Below are positions 17,926 through 25,970 of a stretch of 64,000 nt of DNA, piece by piece. The position numbers were made by a program, and so were the translations under genes. Under the pieces are notes generated by a model. It made no database searches. It saw nothing but the letters and a program-made list of their open reading frames with translations, and was not told the DNA's origin. The stretch is taken from contig JAUIBT010000004.1 in assembly GCA_030428255.1 (NCBI GenBank), positions 1 to 64,000 of the forward strand. The letters are read 5' to 3'. Source of the stretch: Alphaproteobacteria bacterium (GTDB taxonomy: Bacteria > Pseudomonadota > Alphaproteobacteria > UBA7985 > JAUIBT01). The stretch's first letter is position 1. Each line of letters begins with the position of its first letter.

Positions 17926-18987
17926 ATGCGCAAGCTTCTTCTTACGACTGCGGCCTTCATAACAAGCTTCGGCGCAGCTACAGCCCAAGACCTAACCCTT
18001 AGCGGCTTTATGGAATTCGAAAGTCACTACGGCATCAACTATGACAACGACGCGCCCGCCACGGGTTCATCGGTCACCGGCTTAGACTTTGCTGTCGATG
18101 GCCGCCTGCAGCTCGACTATGCCACATCAGCGCAAAGCGGCATTGAATACGGTGCGCACTTAGAGCTCGATCTCCATCAGTCGGACGGCGAGCTCGAGTC
18201 GTTTGTCGTTGGTGCGCCTGCGCACGCGCTCGCGTTTCGTGGCGACATCGCTGCGGGTGACCTGATCGAGCTCAATGATGGCTATGTCTTCGTCAAGTCC
18301 TCACTTGGCGAAGTCTCACTGGGCGACACGGGTCTTGCAGGTCGGGCGCAAAATCAGCTTCACGTCCCGATCCTCACCAAAGGGGCGTTCGAGCTCGACC
18401 AAGTAAGACAGAGCATGGAGAACGAGCAGGTATTCTATAGCAATCGTTTCTTTGGCGTGGAAATTGAGGCGGCGACCGACGACGACATGCAATGGTCGCT
18501 GGGACTTGGGCACAGCGCGTCAGTCGGCGGAGCAAAGATTGAGCTTGGCCTGTCGGCGGGGCGATCCACATTGTTTTTCCCCTCCTCACCAGAGGTCCAC
18601 CACTTGGCGGGCTCGCTTGAAGCACAAATTGGCGGCCTGACTGCGGGTGTTAATTACGGGTCTTCGGTTGCCGACGGCTTCCAAACGATTGAGTACATCG
18701 CCACGGGTGCCAGCTATGAGATGGGTGCCCTGACCCTTGGTGCGGGCGTCGAGACTACGATCTACCACTTCTCTTTCTTTGGCAACCAGGAAACCTACAT
18801 CAGCAACCTGTTCGCGGGCCTTGCCTATGAGTTGGCGGACGGCCTTACGCTGGCCGCCGGTATTGGCAATCTGGACGCGGACTCGCCGAGCAATTGGGCA
18901 AACTTTGGCACAGTGCTAAATGGGGGCTCTACGCCAGTGCGGGCCAGAAGCACCAACGCCATTGCCTCCGTTAGGGTCGATTTCTAG
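17926..18987 (+). CDS. Outer-membrane porin, copy 3 of 3
   Basis: Third paralogue. ATG 17926 opens a clean signal peptide (MRKLLLTTAAFITSFGAATAQ) and the mature start DLTLSGFMEFESHYGINYD. Conserved blocks shared by all three copies include LDFAVDGRL, NDGYVFVKS, LGDTG and QLHVPIL (NHLHVPIL in copy 1); exposed loops differ. The 353-residue protein ends VRVDF. Copies 2 and 3 are closest to each other in length and indels. This gene may be separately expressed, which would let the cell vary its surface pores. Confidence 0.87.
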   Translation: MRKLLLTTAAFITSFGAATAQDLTLSGFMEFESHYGINYDNDAPATGSSVTGLDFAVDGRLQLDYATSAQSGIEYGAHLELDLHQSDGELESFVVGAPAHALAFRGDIAAGDLIELNDGYVFVKSSLGEVSLGDTGLAGRAQNQLHVPILTKGAFELDQVRQSMENEQVFYSNRFFGVEIEAATDDDMQWSLGLGHSASVGGAKIELGLSAGRSTLFFPSSPEVHHLAGSLEAQIGGLTAGVNYGSSVADGFQTIEYIATGASYEMGALTLGAGVETTIYHFSFFGNQETYISNLFAGLAYELADGLTLAAGIGNLDADSPSNWANFGTVLNGGSTPVRARSTNAIASVRVDF

Positions 18988-19079
18988 CGCCAAGCCCGAG
19001 CTATCGCTCCGCTTTGCGACGGTATATTTTCTTTAAAATAAAGTAGTTAGAGCGCAGATCTCAAGGGCCGAGGCCTGCT

Positions 19080-19589
19080 CTAGAACCGGATCACGTCCTG
19101 ATTGCCATAGCGCTCACGCAGAGCGGCATTGATGTCAGGGCTCACAAAGCCCGACACATCGCCGCCCAGCTTGGCGATTTCCTTCACCAGGCGACTAGCA
19201 ATGAAGTGCTGACCCTCTGAGGCCGTCAGGAACACGGTCTCAACCGCTGGGTTGATGCGCGCGTTCATGCTAGCCATTTGAAATTCATACTCATAGTCTG
19301 ACACCGCGCGAATGCCGCGCAAGATGGCGGTGCCCTTGTGCTCGACCACAAAGGCCATCAAGAGATTGCTGAAGGGTGCGGCCACCACGTCCAGCCCGCG
19401 CGCGCGCAACTTGCTCAGCTCGTGATCGACCTGAGCCACCCGCTCCTCTAGGCTGAAAAGAGGCTGCTTGTCCGGGTTATAGGCGACCCCGACGACCAGT
19501 CGATCGAACAGGCGCGCGCCGCGTTGGATTATATCCATATGCCCCAAGGTGATGGGATCGAAGGTGCCGGGATAGATGCCAGTTCTCAT
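19080..19589 (-). CDS. coaD: Pantetheine-phosphate adenylyltransferase
   Basis: Fourth step of coenzyme A synthesis: adenylates 4'-phosphopantetheine to dephospho-CoA. The nucleotidyltransferase HxGH-type motif is seen as GTFDPITLGHMD, with H17, and a C-terminal FIASRLVKEIAKLGGDVSGFV matches the ISSTxxR-like region of PPAT. The 169-residue length is normal. It is convergent with the porin array and is followed by a 113-bp gap from tadA. Confidence 0.95.
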   Translation of the reverse strand: MRTGIYPGTFDPITLGHMDIIQRGARLFDRLVVGVAYNPDKQPLFSLEERVAQVDHELSKLRARGLDVVAAPFSNLLMAFVVEHKGTAILRGIRAVSDYEYEFQMASMNARINPAVETVFLTASEGQHFIASRLVKEIAKLGGDVSGFVSPDINAALRERYGNQDVIRF

Positions 19590-19702
19590 GAGGCCATGGC
19601 CTTTGCTGCTGGGTTTGGATCGGTGTGCTGGTCTAGATTGTGCTGATCTGGCACGCGCCTGCTATTGTGCGCGGCTGGGCGCTGGCGTCAAGCGCGCGAG
19701 GG

Positions 19703-20170
19703 TCACAGGGGGCGTCGCGCGGCAAAAAAGTCTGTCAATAAGCCCGCGCAGTCCTGTTCTAAGATGCCGGAAATGACCTGAGGACGGTGGTGGCTTTGCG
19801 GATGGTCAAAGACCTTGGGGCCATGGTCCACGCCGCCCGACTTGGGGTCATAAGCGCCATAGACCAGTGTCGCTAAGCGCGCCTGCGCCAGCAGCCCGGC
19901 ACACATGGGGCAGGGCTCCAGCGTCACGAACAGCCGCGCGTTGCCTGGCAGCCACTTTTGGCTCAGGCGTTGGCAGGCCGCCTCGATAGCCAACAGCTCG
20001 GCGTGGGCGCTGGGGCGTTGGTCGCGCTCGACCAGGTTATGCGCAGCGGCCAAGATCTGACCTCCGGCCTCCAATACGGCACCGACCGGCACCTCACCCA
20101 GCGCCGCCGCCGCTCGGGCTTGCACCAGAGCCAGACGCATCCCGGCCTCAAGGCTGAGCGGCTCGCTCAT
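19703..20170 (-). CDS. tadA: tRNA-specific adenosine deaminase TadA
   Basis: Converts A34 to inosine in tRNA-Arg(ACG). Zinc deaminase motifs are intact: H56-A-E58 in SAHAELLAIE and P86-C87-P-M-C90. The 155-residue length is standard and no export signal is present. Its start overlaps the channel gene's stop by 4 bases (ATGA), so the two are translationally coupled. It is unrelated to the tight-adherence ATPase that shares the tadA name. Confidence 0.93.
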   Translation of the reverse strand: MSEPLSLEAGMRLALVQARAAAALGEVPVGAVLEAGGQILAAAHNLVERDQRPSAHAELLAIEAACQRLSQKWLPGNARLFVTLEPCPMCAGLLAQARLATLVYGAYDPKSGGVDHGPKVFDHPQSHHRPQVISGILEQDCAGLLTDFFAARRPL

Positions 20171-21195
20171 GCGGGGGGCTCGCTGTGGGGCGCTTGCGGT
20201 ATTGGCTGGGGCGCGGACTCAAGCTGGGCCTCCAGGCGGGCCAGCAGTGCCGTGTTTTGAGCGCTCAGCCGGTTGAGATTGGCCTGTAGCTCCGCGATTT
20301 GAGCGCTGAGCGCTTCAAGCTGATCGGCAGGTTCTTCGCGATAATCCTCTGGGTGCAGCGCGTGATCCAAACTCTCCGCGCGGTCCATGGCATTAACCAA
20401 GATACCGATAAACAGGTTCAGGACAGCAAAGCCCGATATCACAACGAAAATGATGAAAAACAGCGCCGCCGTGGTGTGGCCAAGCTGCATCAGGCCGCGA
20501 ATCACCTCCGCCCAACCGTCCATGATCATCAGTTGAAACAGCGTCAAGAAGGTCTGGGGCAAAGAGCCGAACTTGTCCGGCATAGCCTCAGCATACAGGC
20601 GCGTGGCCATGACGCCGAAGACATAGAAAAACAGCATCAGCAGACCGATAACCGTGGTCATGGACGGCACCGCCGACACCAGGGCTTGCACCACCACCCG
20701 CAGGCTGGGAATGGCCGAGATCAGGCGCAACACACGCAGCACCCGCAGCGCGCGCAGGATCGAGGTGCCTGAGGCAGGCAAGAAGGCCAGGCCGACAATG
20801 ACGAAATCAAAAACATTCCAGCCGTTGGTAAAGAAGCGGTGGCGATGGACCACAAGCTTCAGCGCCAATTCTACGACGAAGATCCACAGCGCGCAGCGGT
20901 CGATCACCACCAGCGCTGGCCCCAAGGCACCTTTGACCGCCGGGATGGTCTCCAGGCCCAGGGCGGTGGCATTGATGATAATCACCGTCAGAATGAAGTG
21001 GCTGAACCAGGGGTGTTCGATAAAGCGGTAGAGAACGCCGGTCAGGCCCTTACGGACAGCCTGGGCATTGGCGGGCTCCGCCTGGGCAGATGGCGGCGCA
21101 GCGACCTCGCTCACGGCCTCATCTGTGCTGGCGCGTTTGGCGTTTTTGGGCTTGCGCAACACCGCCTGCGCGCTCATCTGGTGCAAAGCTGCCAT
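20167..21195 (-). CDS. Voltage-gated cation channel, BacNav-like
   Basis: One six-helix ion-channel subunit, probably acting as a homotetramer in the inner membrane. S1-S4 lie about 64-170; S4 carries regularly spaced arginines R148, R151, R154 and R157 (ILRALRVLRVLRL). The pore region is LTLFQLMIMDGWAEVI (about 218-231), then S6 to about 270 with FAVLNLFIGILVNAM. A C-terminal heptad-like stretch (about 292-325) fits the coiled coil of bacterial sodium channels. The filter reads MDGW where NaChBac-type channels have LESW. I choose ATG 21195 (purine-rich site just upstream) over an in-frame TTG at 21252. It is coupled to tadA. Confidence 0.88.
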   Translation of the reverse strand: MAALHQMSAQAVLRKPKNAKRASTDEAVSEVAAPPSAQAEPANAQAVRKGLTGVLYRFIEHPWFSHFILTVIIINATALGLETIPAVKGALGPALVVIDRCALWIFVVELALKLVVHRHRFFTNGWNVFDFVIVGLAFLPASGTSILRALRVLRVLRLISAIPSLRVVVQALVSAVPSMTTVIGLLMLFFYVFGVMATRLYAEAMPDKFGSLPQTFLTLFQLMIMDGWAEVIRGLMQLGHTTAALFFIIFVVISGFAVLNLFIGILVNAMDRAESLDHALHPEDYREEPADQLEALSAQIAELQANLNRLSAQNTALLARLEAQLESAPQPIPQAPHSEPPA

Positions 21196-21329
21196 AATCT
21201 CCCTCGTCTCTTGGGCCCTTCTGGTTTGACAGGCAGGCAGACGCAGTGTCAAGCGGGCAGATACCAGTTTGTATCAGGCGACCCAGGCTCTACAGGCAGG
21301 GGTGCCGGGCGCTCAGGGCGAAACTTGGA

Positions 21330-21860
21330 TCAAGGCCGCCCCTGTCGGGACTTCCGCCATCCCCAAGCAACCAGGCCAGCCACCAGCGGCGCCATGCCGA
21401 CACCAAGCAGTGCGATCTTTATTTGGCTCAACAGGGAGCTGAACTGCACCAAGCCGGTAGGCAGGTCGGGAAAGGCCTGCACAATCAAGAACAGGGTTGC
21501 GTTTTCGGCGTAGTCTCCCAGACCAGCCAAAAGAGGCAGCAAACACACCCAGCCAGGCGCGCGCCCCTGCCACACCAGCAAGACAAACACCGCCGCGATA
21601 AGCGAGTAGAGCGCCGGATTGAAAAGATCCAAGATCTGAATACGCGCATAGAGCGCCATGCCCTTGGGCCCATAACTGGTGAGCAGCTCGCTCACGCGAC
21701 CAGGCGTGTAACCGAACTCAAAGTCCAAAATGCCATAGCCACCGCTCACTTCGGCAAGCTGAGCGAGGGTCCAAAGGATCAGGCCAAATACCAGCGCGTA
21801 GGCGAGCAAGAGCGCGGTCAAGCCGGATCTGGTCGCCAATCTTTTAATCAGAGCTACCAC
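21330..21860 (-). CDS. Hypothetical four-helix membrane protein
   Basis: Not recognised as a named family. The 176-residue product has hydrophobic helices near 13-35, 80-98, 103-130 and 140-165, and a polar loop after helix 1 (FEFGYTPGRVSELL). The segment LAGLGDYAENATLFLIV looks conserved in type, with a buried Asp and Glu. The start is GTG 21860, with GGAGG 6 bases upstream, a good ribosome site. It stands alone upstream of the channel gene. Confidence 0.7.
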   Translation of the reverse strand: MVALIKRLATRSGLTALLLAYALVFGLILWTLAQLAEVSGGYGILDFEFGYTPGRVSELLTSYGPKGMALYARIQILDLFNPALYSLIAAVFVLLVWQGRAPGWVCLLPLLAGLGDYAENATLFLIVQAFPDLPTGLVQFSSLLSQIKIALLGVGMAPLVAGLVAWGWRKSRQGRP

Positions 21861-22235
21861 AAGGGACCTCCAGATGAACTTGAGTGGCTTGGATCTTGGA
21901 ACCCTACGCCATTACAATCAAGTGTATATGCAAGGCCTGACGGTACTAAGGCCTTGCCGAAAAGGGGCCGTTGAGGAAACCTGGTGCGCATGTGCAAAAC
22001 CTGCCCGGTCTTCCGCCGCTTGATCTGCGAGCATTTGCCCAAGCCCGCCCGTGGGCAGGGCCTTGACCCGCCTGGTCCGCAAGGGCTATGAGAGCCGCGT
22101 TACGATTGCCTAATCTTGCCTCTTTGCACCTAACGCCCGCACCTATCGCTGGTGCGATTGTTGAGCCGATTTTGGGCGATCTGCTCTCCTATTATTTTTG
22201 GTGCGCGCGCGCCCAAACCCACCCAAGGACATGAC
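21861..22235. other. Divergent intergenic region, 375 bp
   Basis: This must hold promoters for the membrane protein (minus) and the epimerase (plus). GCAAGGCC (21930-21937) and GGCCTTGC (21950-21957) form a perfect 8-bp inverted repeat about 70 bases upstream of the membrane-protein start. No RNA gene was seen. Confidence 0.5.
21930..21957. promoter_or_regulatory. 8-bp inverted repeat, possible operator or leader hairpin
   Basis: GCAAGGCC and GGCCTTGC, 12-nt spacer, no T-run on either strand. The position upstream of the GTG-started membrane protein suggests an operator or a leader structure. Confidence 0.3.
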
Positions 22236-23231
22236 ATGGATTTTAATGGCAAAAAGGTTGTCGTCATCGGCGCTGCTGGTCTGATTGGCTCGCATACTGT
22301 CGATCAATTGGTCCAAACCGACGTAGGCGAGATTCTCGTCTATGACAACTTTACCCGCGGCACGCACGAAAACCTGGAAGGCGCTCTGAAGGACCCGCGC
22401 GTCAAGGTCTATGATATCGGCGGCGACATTCTGCAGAGCGACATTCTGAACTCAGCCATCCAGGGCGCGCACGGTGTGTTCCACTTCGCAGCGCTGTGGC
22501 TGTTGCAGTGCCATGAATTCCCGCGCTCGGCCTTTGATGTCAACGTTCGCGGCACCTTTAACGTGTTGGAAGCCTGCGTTGCCAACGATGTTGAGCGCCT
22601 GGTCTACTCCTCATCGGCCTCGGTCTATGGCGATGCGGTGACTGAACCCATGTCTGAAGATCACCCTTTCAACAACAAGAACTTCTATGGCGCGACCAAG
22701 ATCGCCAGCGAGGCTATGGCCACGGCCTTCCACCACCGCTATGGCCTGCCCGTCGTTGGCCTGCGCTATATGAACGTCTATGGCCCGCGCCAAGACTATC
22801 AGGGCGCATATATCGCGGTGATCATGAAGATGCTGGACGCGATTGACCGCGGTGAAGGCCCGACCATTTTGGGCGACGGCTCTGAAGCCTTCGACTTCGT
22901 GGCCGTGCAGGACTGCGCCAAGGCCAACGTTTGTGCCATGAAGGCCGATATTGCTGGTGAGTACTACAACGTCGGCACCGGCAAGCGCACCTCGCTGAAG
23001 GAACTGGCCGAAAAGTTGATCAACTTGACCGGCTGCAACCAGCCGATCCAGTACAAAGAGCGCAGCCAGGCGACCTTGGTGCGCAACCGTATTGGCGACC
23101 CGGCCAAGGCGACCAAGGATTTGGGCTTCACCGCTGACATCGATTTGGACGCTGGCTTGCAGTCGCTGATCGATTGGCGCGCCAGCCACATCGATGCCGT
23201 TGCACAGCGTCGGGCCAAGTCGCGCGCATAA
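22236..23231 (+). CDS. NAD-dependent sugar epimerase/dehydratase (extended SDR)
   Basis: Nucleotide-sugar enzyme of the UDP-glucose 4-epimerase superfamily. The Rossmann motif GAAGLIGSH (12-20), serine triad region YSSSASVYGD and the catalytic pair Y151/K155 in YGATK are present. ATG 22236 is chosen because AAGGA is 6 bases upstream; the longer open frame adds a non-matching N-terminus. At 331 residues it is a normal size. The substrate is not certain; WbpP-like UDP-GlcNAc epimerases and other surface-sugar epimerases are candidates. Its last four codons form the first part of a 31-bp tandem repeat that continues downstream. Confidence 0.88.
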   Translation: MDFNGKKVVVIGAAGLIGSHTVDQLVQTDVGEILVYDNFTRGTHENLEGALKDPRVKVYDIGGDILQSDILNSAIQGAHGVFHFAALWLLQCHEFPRSAFDVNVRGTFNVLEACVANDVERLVYSSSASVYGDAVTEPMSEDHPFNNKNFYGATKIASEAMATAFHHRYGLPVVGLRYMNVYGPRQDYQGAYIAVIMKMLDAIDRGEGPTILGDGSEAFDFVAVQDCAKANVCAMKADIAGEYYNVGTGKRTSLKELAEKLINLTGCNQPIQYKERSQATLVRNRIGDPAKATKDLGFTADIDLDAGLQSLIDWRASHIDAVAQRRAKSRA

Positions 23232-23327
23232 GCCGCGCGCAGAAACCAAGTCGCGCGTATAAGCCGCGCGCAGAAGCCAAGTCGCGCGCAGAAGCCAAGT
23301 CGCGCGTATAAGCCGCGCGCAGAAACC
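23217..23327. repeat. 31-bp tandem repeats overlapping the epimerase stop
   Basis: Units begin AAGTCGCGCG and end GCGCAGAAACC or GCGCAGAAGCC at 23217-23247, 23248-23278 and 23297-23327, with an 18-bp truncated unit at 23279-23296. Unit 1 contains the final codons AAG-TCG-CGC-GCA and the TAA stop of the epimerase. The array looks like a duplication of the gene's 3' end. Confidence 0.88.
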
Positions 23328-23364
23328 AGGCCGCGCCTCCACGGCGTGCGCAGGTCTTAAACAG

Positions 23365-23407
23365 CGCCGCTCCATGGCCCCACAAGGCTTCGGATGCGGC
23401 GTTTTTT
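23365..23407 (+). terminator. Probable terminator after the epimerase
   Basis: CGCCGC (23365-23370) can pair with GCGGCG (23396-23401), followed by TTTTTT. The loop is long (25 nt), so the stem is moderate only. Confidence 0.55.
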
Positions 23408-23485
23408 GTGACCCACCACCTCGGTCCCGCGCCTTTGATCGCTGGACCGATTGACAGAACGACGGCAAAGCGTCACACCTTGCCC

Positions 23486-24265
23486 ATGACTTCTGCTGCA
23501 CCCGAGCCCCCAGAGGGCTCAACGCCTCCGACAAGCCCGCACAAACCCGTCGCCCTTGAGCCGATCTGGACTCGCCCGCGCGATCTTGCACGCCTGGTCT
23601 TCAAGATCAGCCTGGTGGTCGTGCTAATTTTGCTGGTTATTTGGGCCAGTTTTTGGGCCAAGTCCGTGCTGGATCACTTCGACGGTCCGCCGTGGATCAA
23701 ATGGGGCCTGGTGCTCATTATGTTGCTGGCTTACGCGCTGCTGCTGGCTATCCCCTTCATTCCGGGCCTTGAGATTGGCATCTTTGTCATGATGCTGGAT
23801 GGCGGAGCCTTGGCGCCCTTCGCCTATCTTGCCGCTTTGGTGGGTCTCAGCATCAGTTTTTACGTTGGGCGCGCCATCGGGCGGCCGGTGCGTGATGAAG
23901 CCCTGTTGGAGCGGGTGTTGGGCCTGTTCCGCCGCTTGCGGCTCCAGCGCGCGGGCGAGTTGCTGGTCAAGGTCATTCCTTTGTCGCCCGCAGAGCGCTT
24001 GAATTTCCTATATGAACGTCTGCCGTCTTGGATTTCTCCGCGCATTTTGACCGCACGCTACCTTTTGCTGGCGGTGCTGCTGAACGTGCCGGGCAATACC
24101 GTGCTGGGCGGTGGTGGCGGACTGGCCTTGCTGGCGGGTATCAGCGGCACCTTTGGGCCCATTGCTGGCTTTGTCGCGCTGGCTCTGGGCTTGGCACCCT
24201 TGCCGCTGATCATCTACTTTGGCGCTGGCAGCCTTCAGGCTTGGCTCTTTTCATCTTTCATGTAG
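23486..24265 (+). CDS. VTT-domain-like (TVP38/TMEM64-type) membrane protein
   Basis: Integral inner-membrane protein of about 259 residues with a proline-rich cytosolic N-terminus and five or six hydrophobic helices. The LLLAIPFIPGLEIGIFVMM segment and the glycine-rich NVPGNTVLGGGGG re-entrant-like stretch are reminiscent of SNARE-associated/DedA-VTT proteins, which include lipid scramblases and transporters. ATG 23486 is preferred, although it lacks a clear ribosome site; an upstream GTG at 23408 abuts the terminator T-run. It is followed by a methyltransferase gene 35 bases downstream. Confidence 0.65.
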   Translation: MTSAAPEPPEGSTPPTSPHKPVALEPIWTRPRDLARLVFKISLVVVLILLVIWASFWAKSVLDHFDGPPWIKWGLVLIMLLAYALLLAIPFIPGLEIGIFVMMLDGGALAPFAYLAALVGLSISFYVGRAIGRPVRDEALLERVLGLFRRLRLQRAGELLVKVIPLSPAERLNFLYERLPSWISPRILTARYLLLAVLLNVPGNTVLGGGGGLALLAGISGTFGPIAGFVALALGLAPLPLIIYFGAGSLQAWLFSSFM

Positions 24266-24300
24266 CGCCATTTGCGCCAGACAAACGCAGGGGAACCGTT

Positions 24301-24927
24301 GTGAGTGACAAAAGCCGCTTTTGGGATCGCGAAGCGCCCAAGTATGCCCGCAAGCCCATCGATGATCCTGCGAGCTATGAGAAGAAGCTGGCGCAGACCC
24401 AAGCGAAATTTCGCCCGGACATGCGCGTTTTAGAGTTGGGCTGTGGCACAGGCTCAACGGCGCTTGTGCACGCCCCGCACGTTGGTGAGTACTGGGCCAG
24501 CGATATCTCACCAGCGATGATCGAAATTGCGCGCGACAAGGCCAAAGACGCGGGCTTGGACAACCTGCACTTCGTGGTCGGTGCGGCGGACGAGACCACC
24601 AGCCTGCCCGATCAGCCTTTTGACGCCATCTTGGCGCTCAACTTGCTGCACCTGCTGCCTGATCCGGCGGCCGAAATTCGCGACATTTTTCAGCGCTTGG
24701 CTCCGGGCGGGCTGTTCGTCTCCTCGACCGGCTGTCTGGAGGACATGACGAGCCCGCTGGTGAAGATCTTGCCGCTGTTAACCTGGCTCGGTCTCGCCCC
24801 GCCGGTGGCGAAGTTCTCCAGCAGTTGGCTGCTGGAAACCATGCGCCAGACCGGCTTTGAGATTGAGACCCATTGGGGCCACGGCAAGGGGTCAAGCTAT
24901 TTCGTCATTGCCAACAAGCCCGCCTAG
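24301..24927 (+). CDS. Class I SAM-dependent methyltransferase
   Basis: Small-molecule-type methyltransferase, 208 residues, start GTG 24301 with AGGGGA upstream. SAM motif I is LELGCGTGS (about 44-52), the acidic motif II region is YWASDISPAMIEIA, and post-motif elements LNLLHLLPDP and LAPGGLFVSST follow, as in UbiE/type-11 methyltransferases. The substrate is unknown. It is co-directional with and close to the VTT-like gene, so the two probably share a transcript. Confidence 0.85.
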   Translation: MSDKSRFWDREAPKYARKPIDDPASYEKKLAQTQAKFRPDMRVLELGCGTGSTALVHAPHVGEYWASDISPAMIEIARDKAKDAGLDNLHFVVGAADETTSLPDQPFDAILALNLLHLLPDPAAEIRDIFQRLAPGGLFVSSTGCLEDMTSPLVKILPLLTWLGLAPPVAKFSSSWLLETMRQTGFEIETHWGHGKGSSYFVIANKPA

Positions 24928-24946
24928 CCCCCAAGCGAGATAGGCG

Positions 24947-25828
24947 CTAGTACTCCAGCAAGTCCTCGAAGACCTCCATCAGCTCATAGCACATGATGAC
25001 TTCGCGGGTTTCTGGATCATAAAAGGCATTGGCTTCATCACAGTCTGTAAAGCGCATGTTGAGCGTCTCAGGCAACTTGAGGTCACGCTCCAAGCGCGCT
25101 TCTAGATAAGGCAACCAAGCCCAGTCTTTCAGCCAAGCCTCATAGCGGCGGTGCTGCTTGGTTTTTCCGCGATCAATGTCGATTTTGATGCCCGCTTTGC
25201 CCTGATCCTTCCAGCTTTGATCGCGCTCGACCTCCAGCAGATAGCGCCAATCCTCGCTTTGTGCGACGGCAAGCTCCTCGCAGCGCTCGATATCCAGAGC
25301 TTCATCTTCTATATCGAAATCCACAAACCAGTCTGCATACAAGTCCTCATTGCGCCCCACCAGCAGGCACATGTGGGAAAAAAAGCGCTGCATGTCCAAA
25401 GAGTGTTCGTCGGCAAACAAGGTTGTGTCCTCCAGGTCATTCTCTTCGGCAAAGGCCAGCCAAGAGACCGCACTGACGAACAGAGCATCGTCGAGCTGTT
25501 CCATCTGCTCGGTGCTCAGATCAGCGTCGCTTTCTATGGTGTCGAGCAAGTAGATCACCGAAAAAGCGTCGGCGGCGTCTTCCTCACGACCCAAGACCGG
25601 CAGCGCCCAAAGGTCCACAAGCGCGTGTCCAACTTCGTGCAGCAACACCTTCAGTGTATTGCCGAGTACGAAGCTTTGCTCGTCCAACACTCGCTCGCGG
25701 ACCTGAGCCTGCGCGCCAGCGGCGGCCAGGCCCAACACCCCCAGAGCCAGGGCGAGCGGCCGTAACACCGCGCGCAGGCGCCGCGTGCTGCAGGCGAGAG
25801 CAAGGGAAACGCTTTGGGTGTAACTCAT
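24947..25828 (-). CDS. DUF4344-type exported metallopeptidase homologue
   Basis: A 293-residue protein with an N-terminal hydrophobic signal (about 22-42, ending GAQAQ) and a zinc-protease helix LLHEVGHALVDL (H64-E65-V-G-H68), followed by GREEDAADAF, which could supply the third ligand. The pattern matches proteins annotated as DUF4344 putative metallopeptidases. It is strongly acidic. No substrate is known. It converges on the methyltransferase with a 19-base gap. Confidence 0.75.
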   Translation of the reverse strand: MSYTQSVSLALACSTRRLRAVLRPLALALGVLGLAAAGAQAQVRERVLDEQSFVLGNTLKVLLHEVGHALVDLWALPVLGREEDAADAFSVIYLLDTIESDADLSTEQMEQLDDALFVSAVSWLAFAEENDLEDTTLFADEHSLDMQRFFSHMCLLVGRNEDLYADWFVDFDIEDEALDIERCEELAVAQSEDWRYLLEVERDQSWKDQGKAGIKIDIDRGKTKQHRRYEAWLKDWAWLPYLEARLERDLKLPETLNMRFTDCDEANAFYDPETREVIMCYELMEVFEDLLEY

Positions 25829-25970
25829 GTCAGGGCTCCTTTAGGCAGGTCTTCGCAAGCGCCGCGCCGCAGCTTAGCAGCCAAATCGCGCCGGGCAAAA
25901 CTCGACAGGAAGACATGCCAGAACGGTCGCCGCGCGCTAGCAGTCTGGCAGCCAAACCCATCGCCCTGGC

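Noticed and set aside
22611-23591. Long minus-strand frame opposite the epimerase
   Set aside because: Antisense shadow of the epimerase extended through the 31-bp repeats; the epimerase domains are clear on the plus strand.
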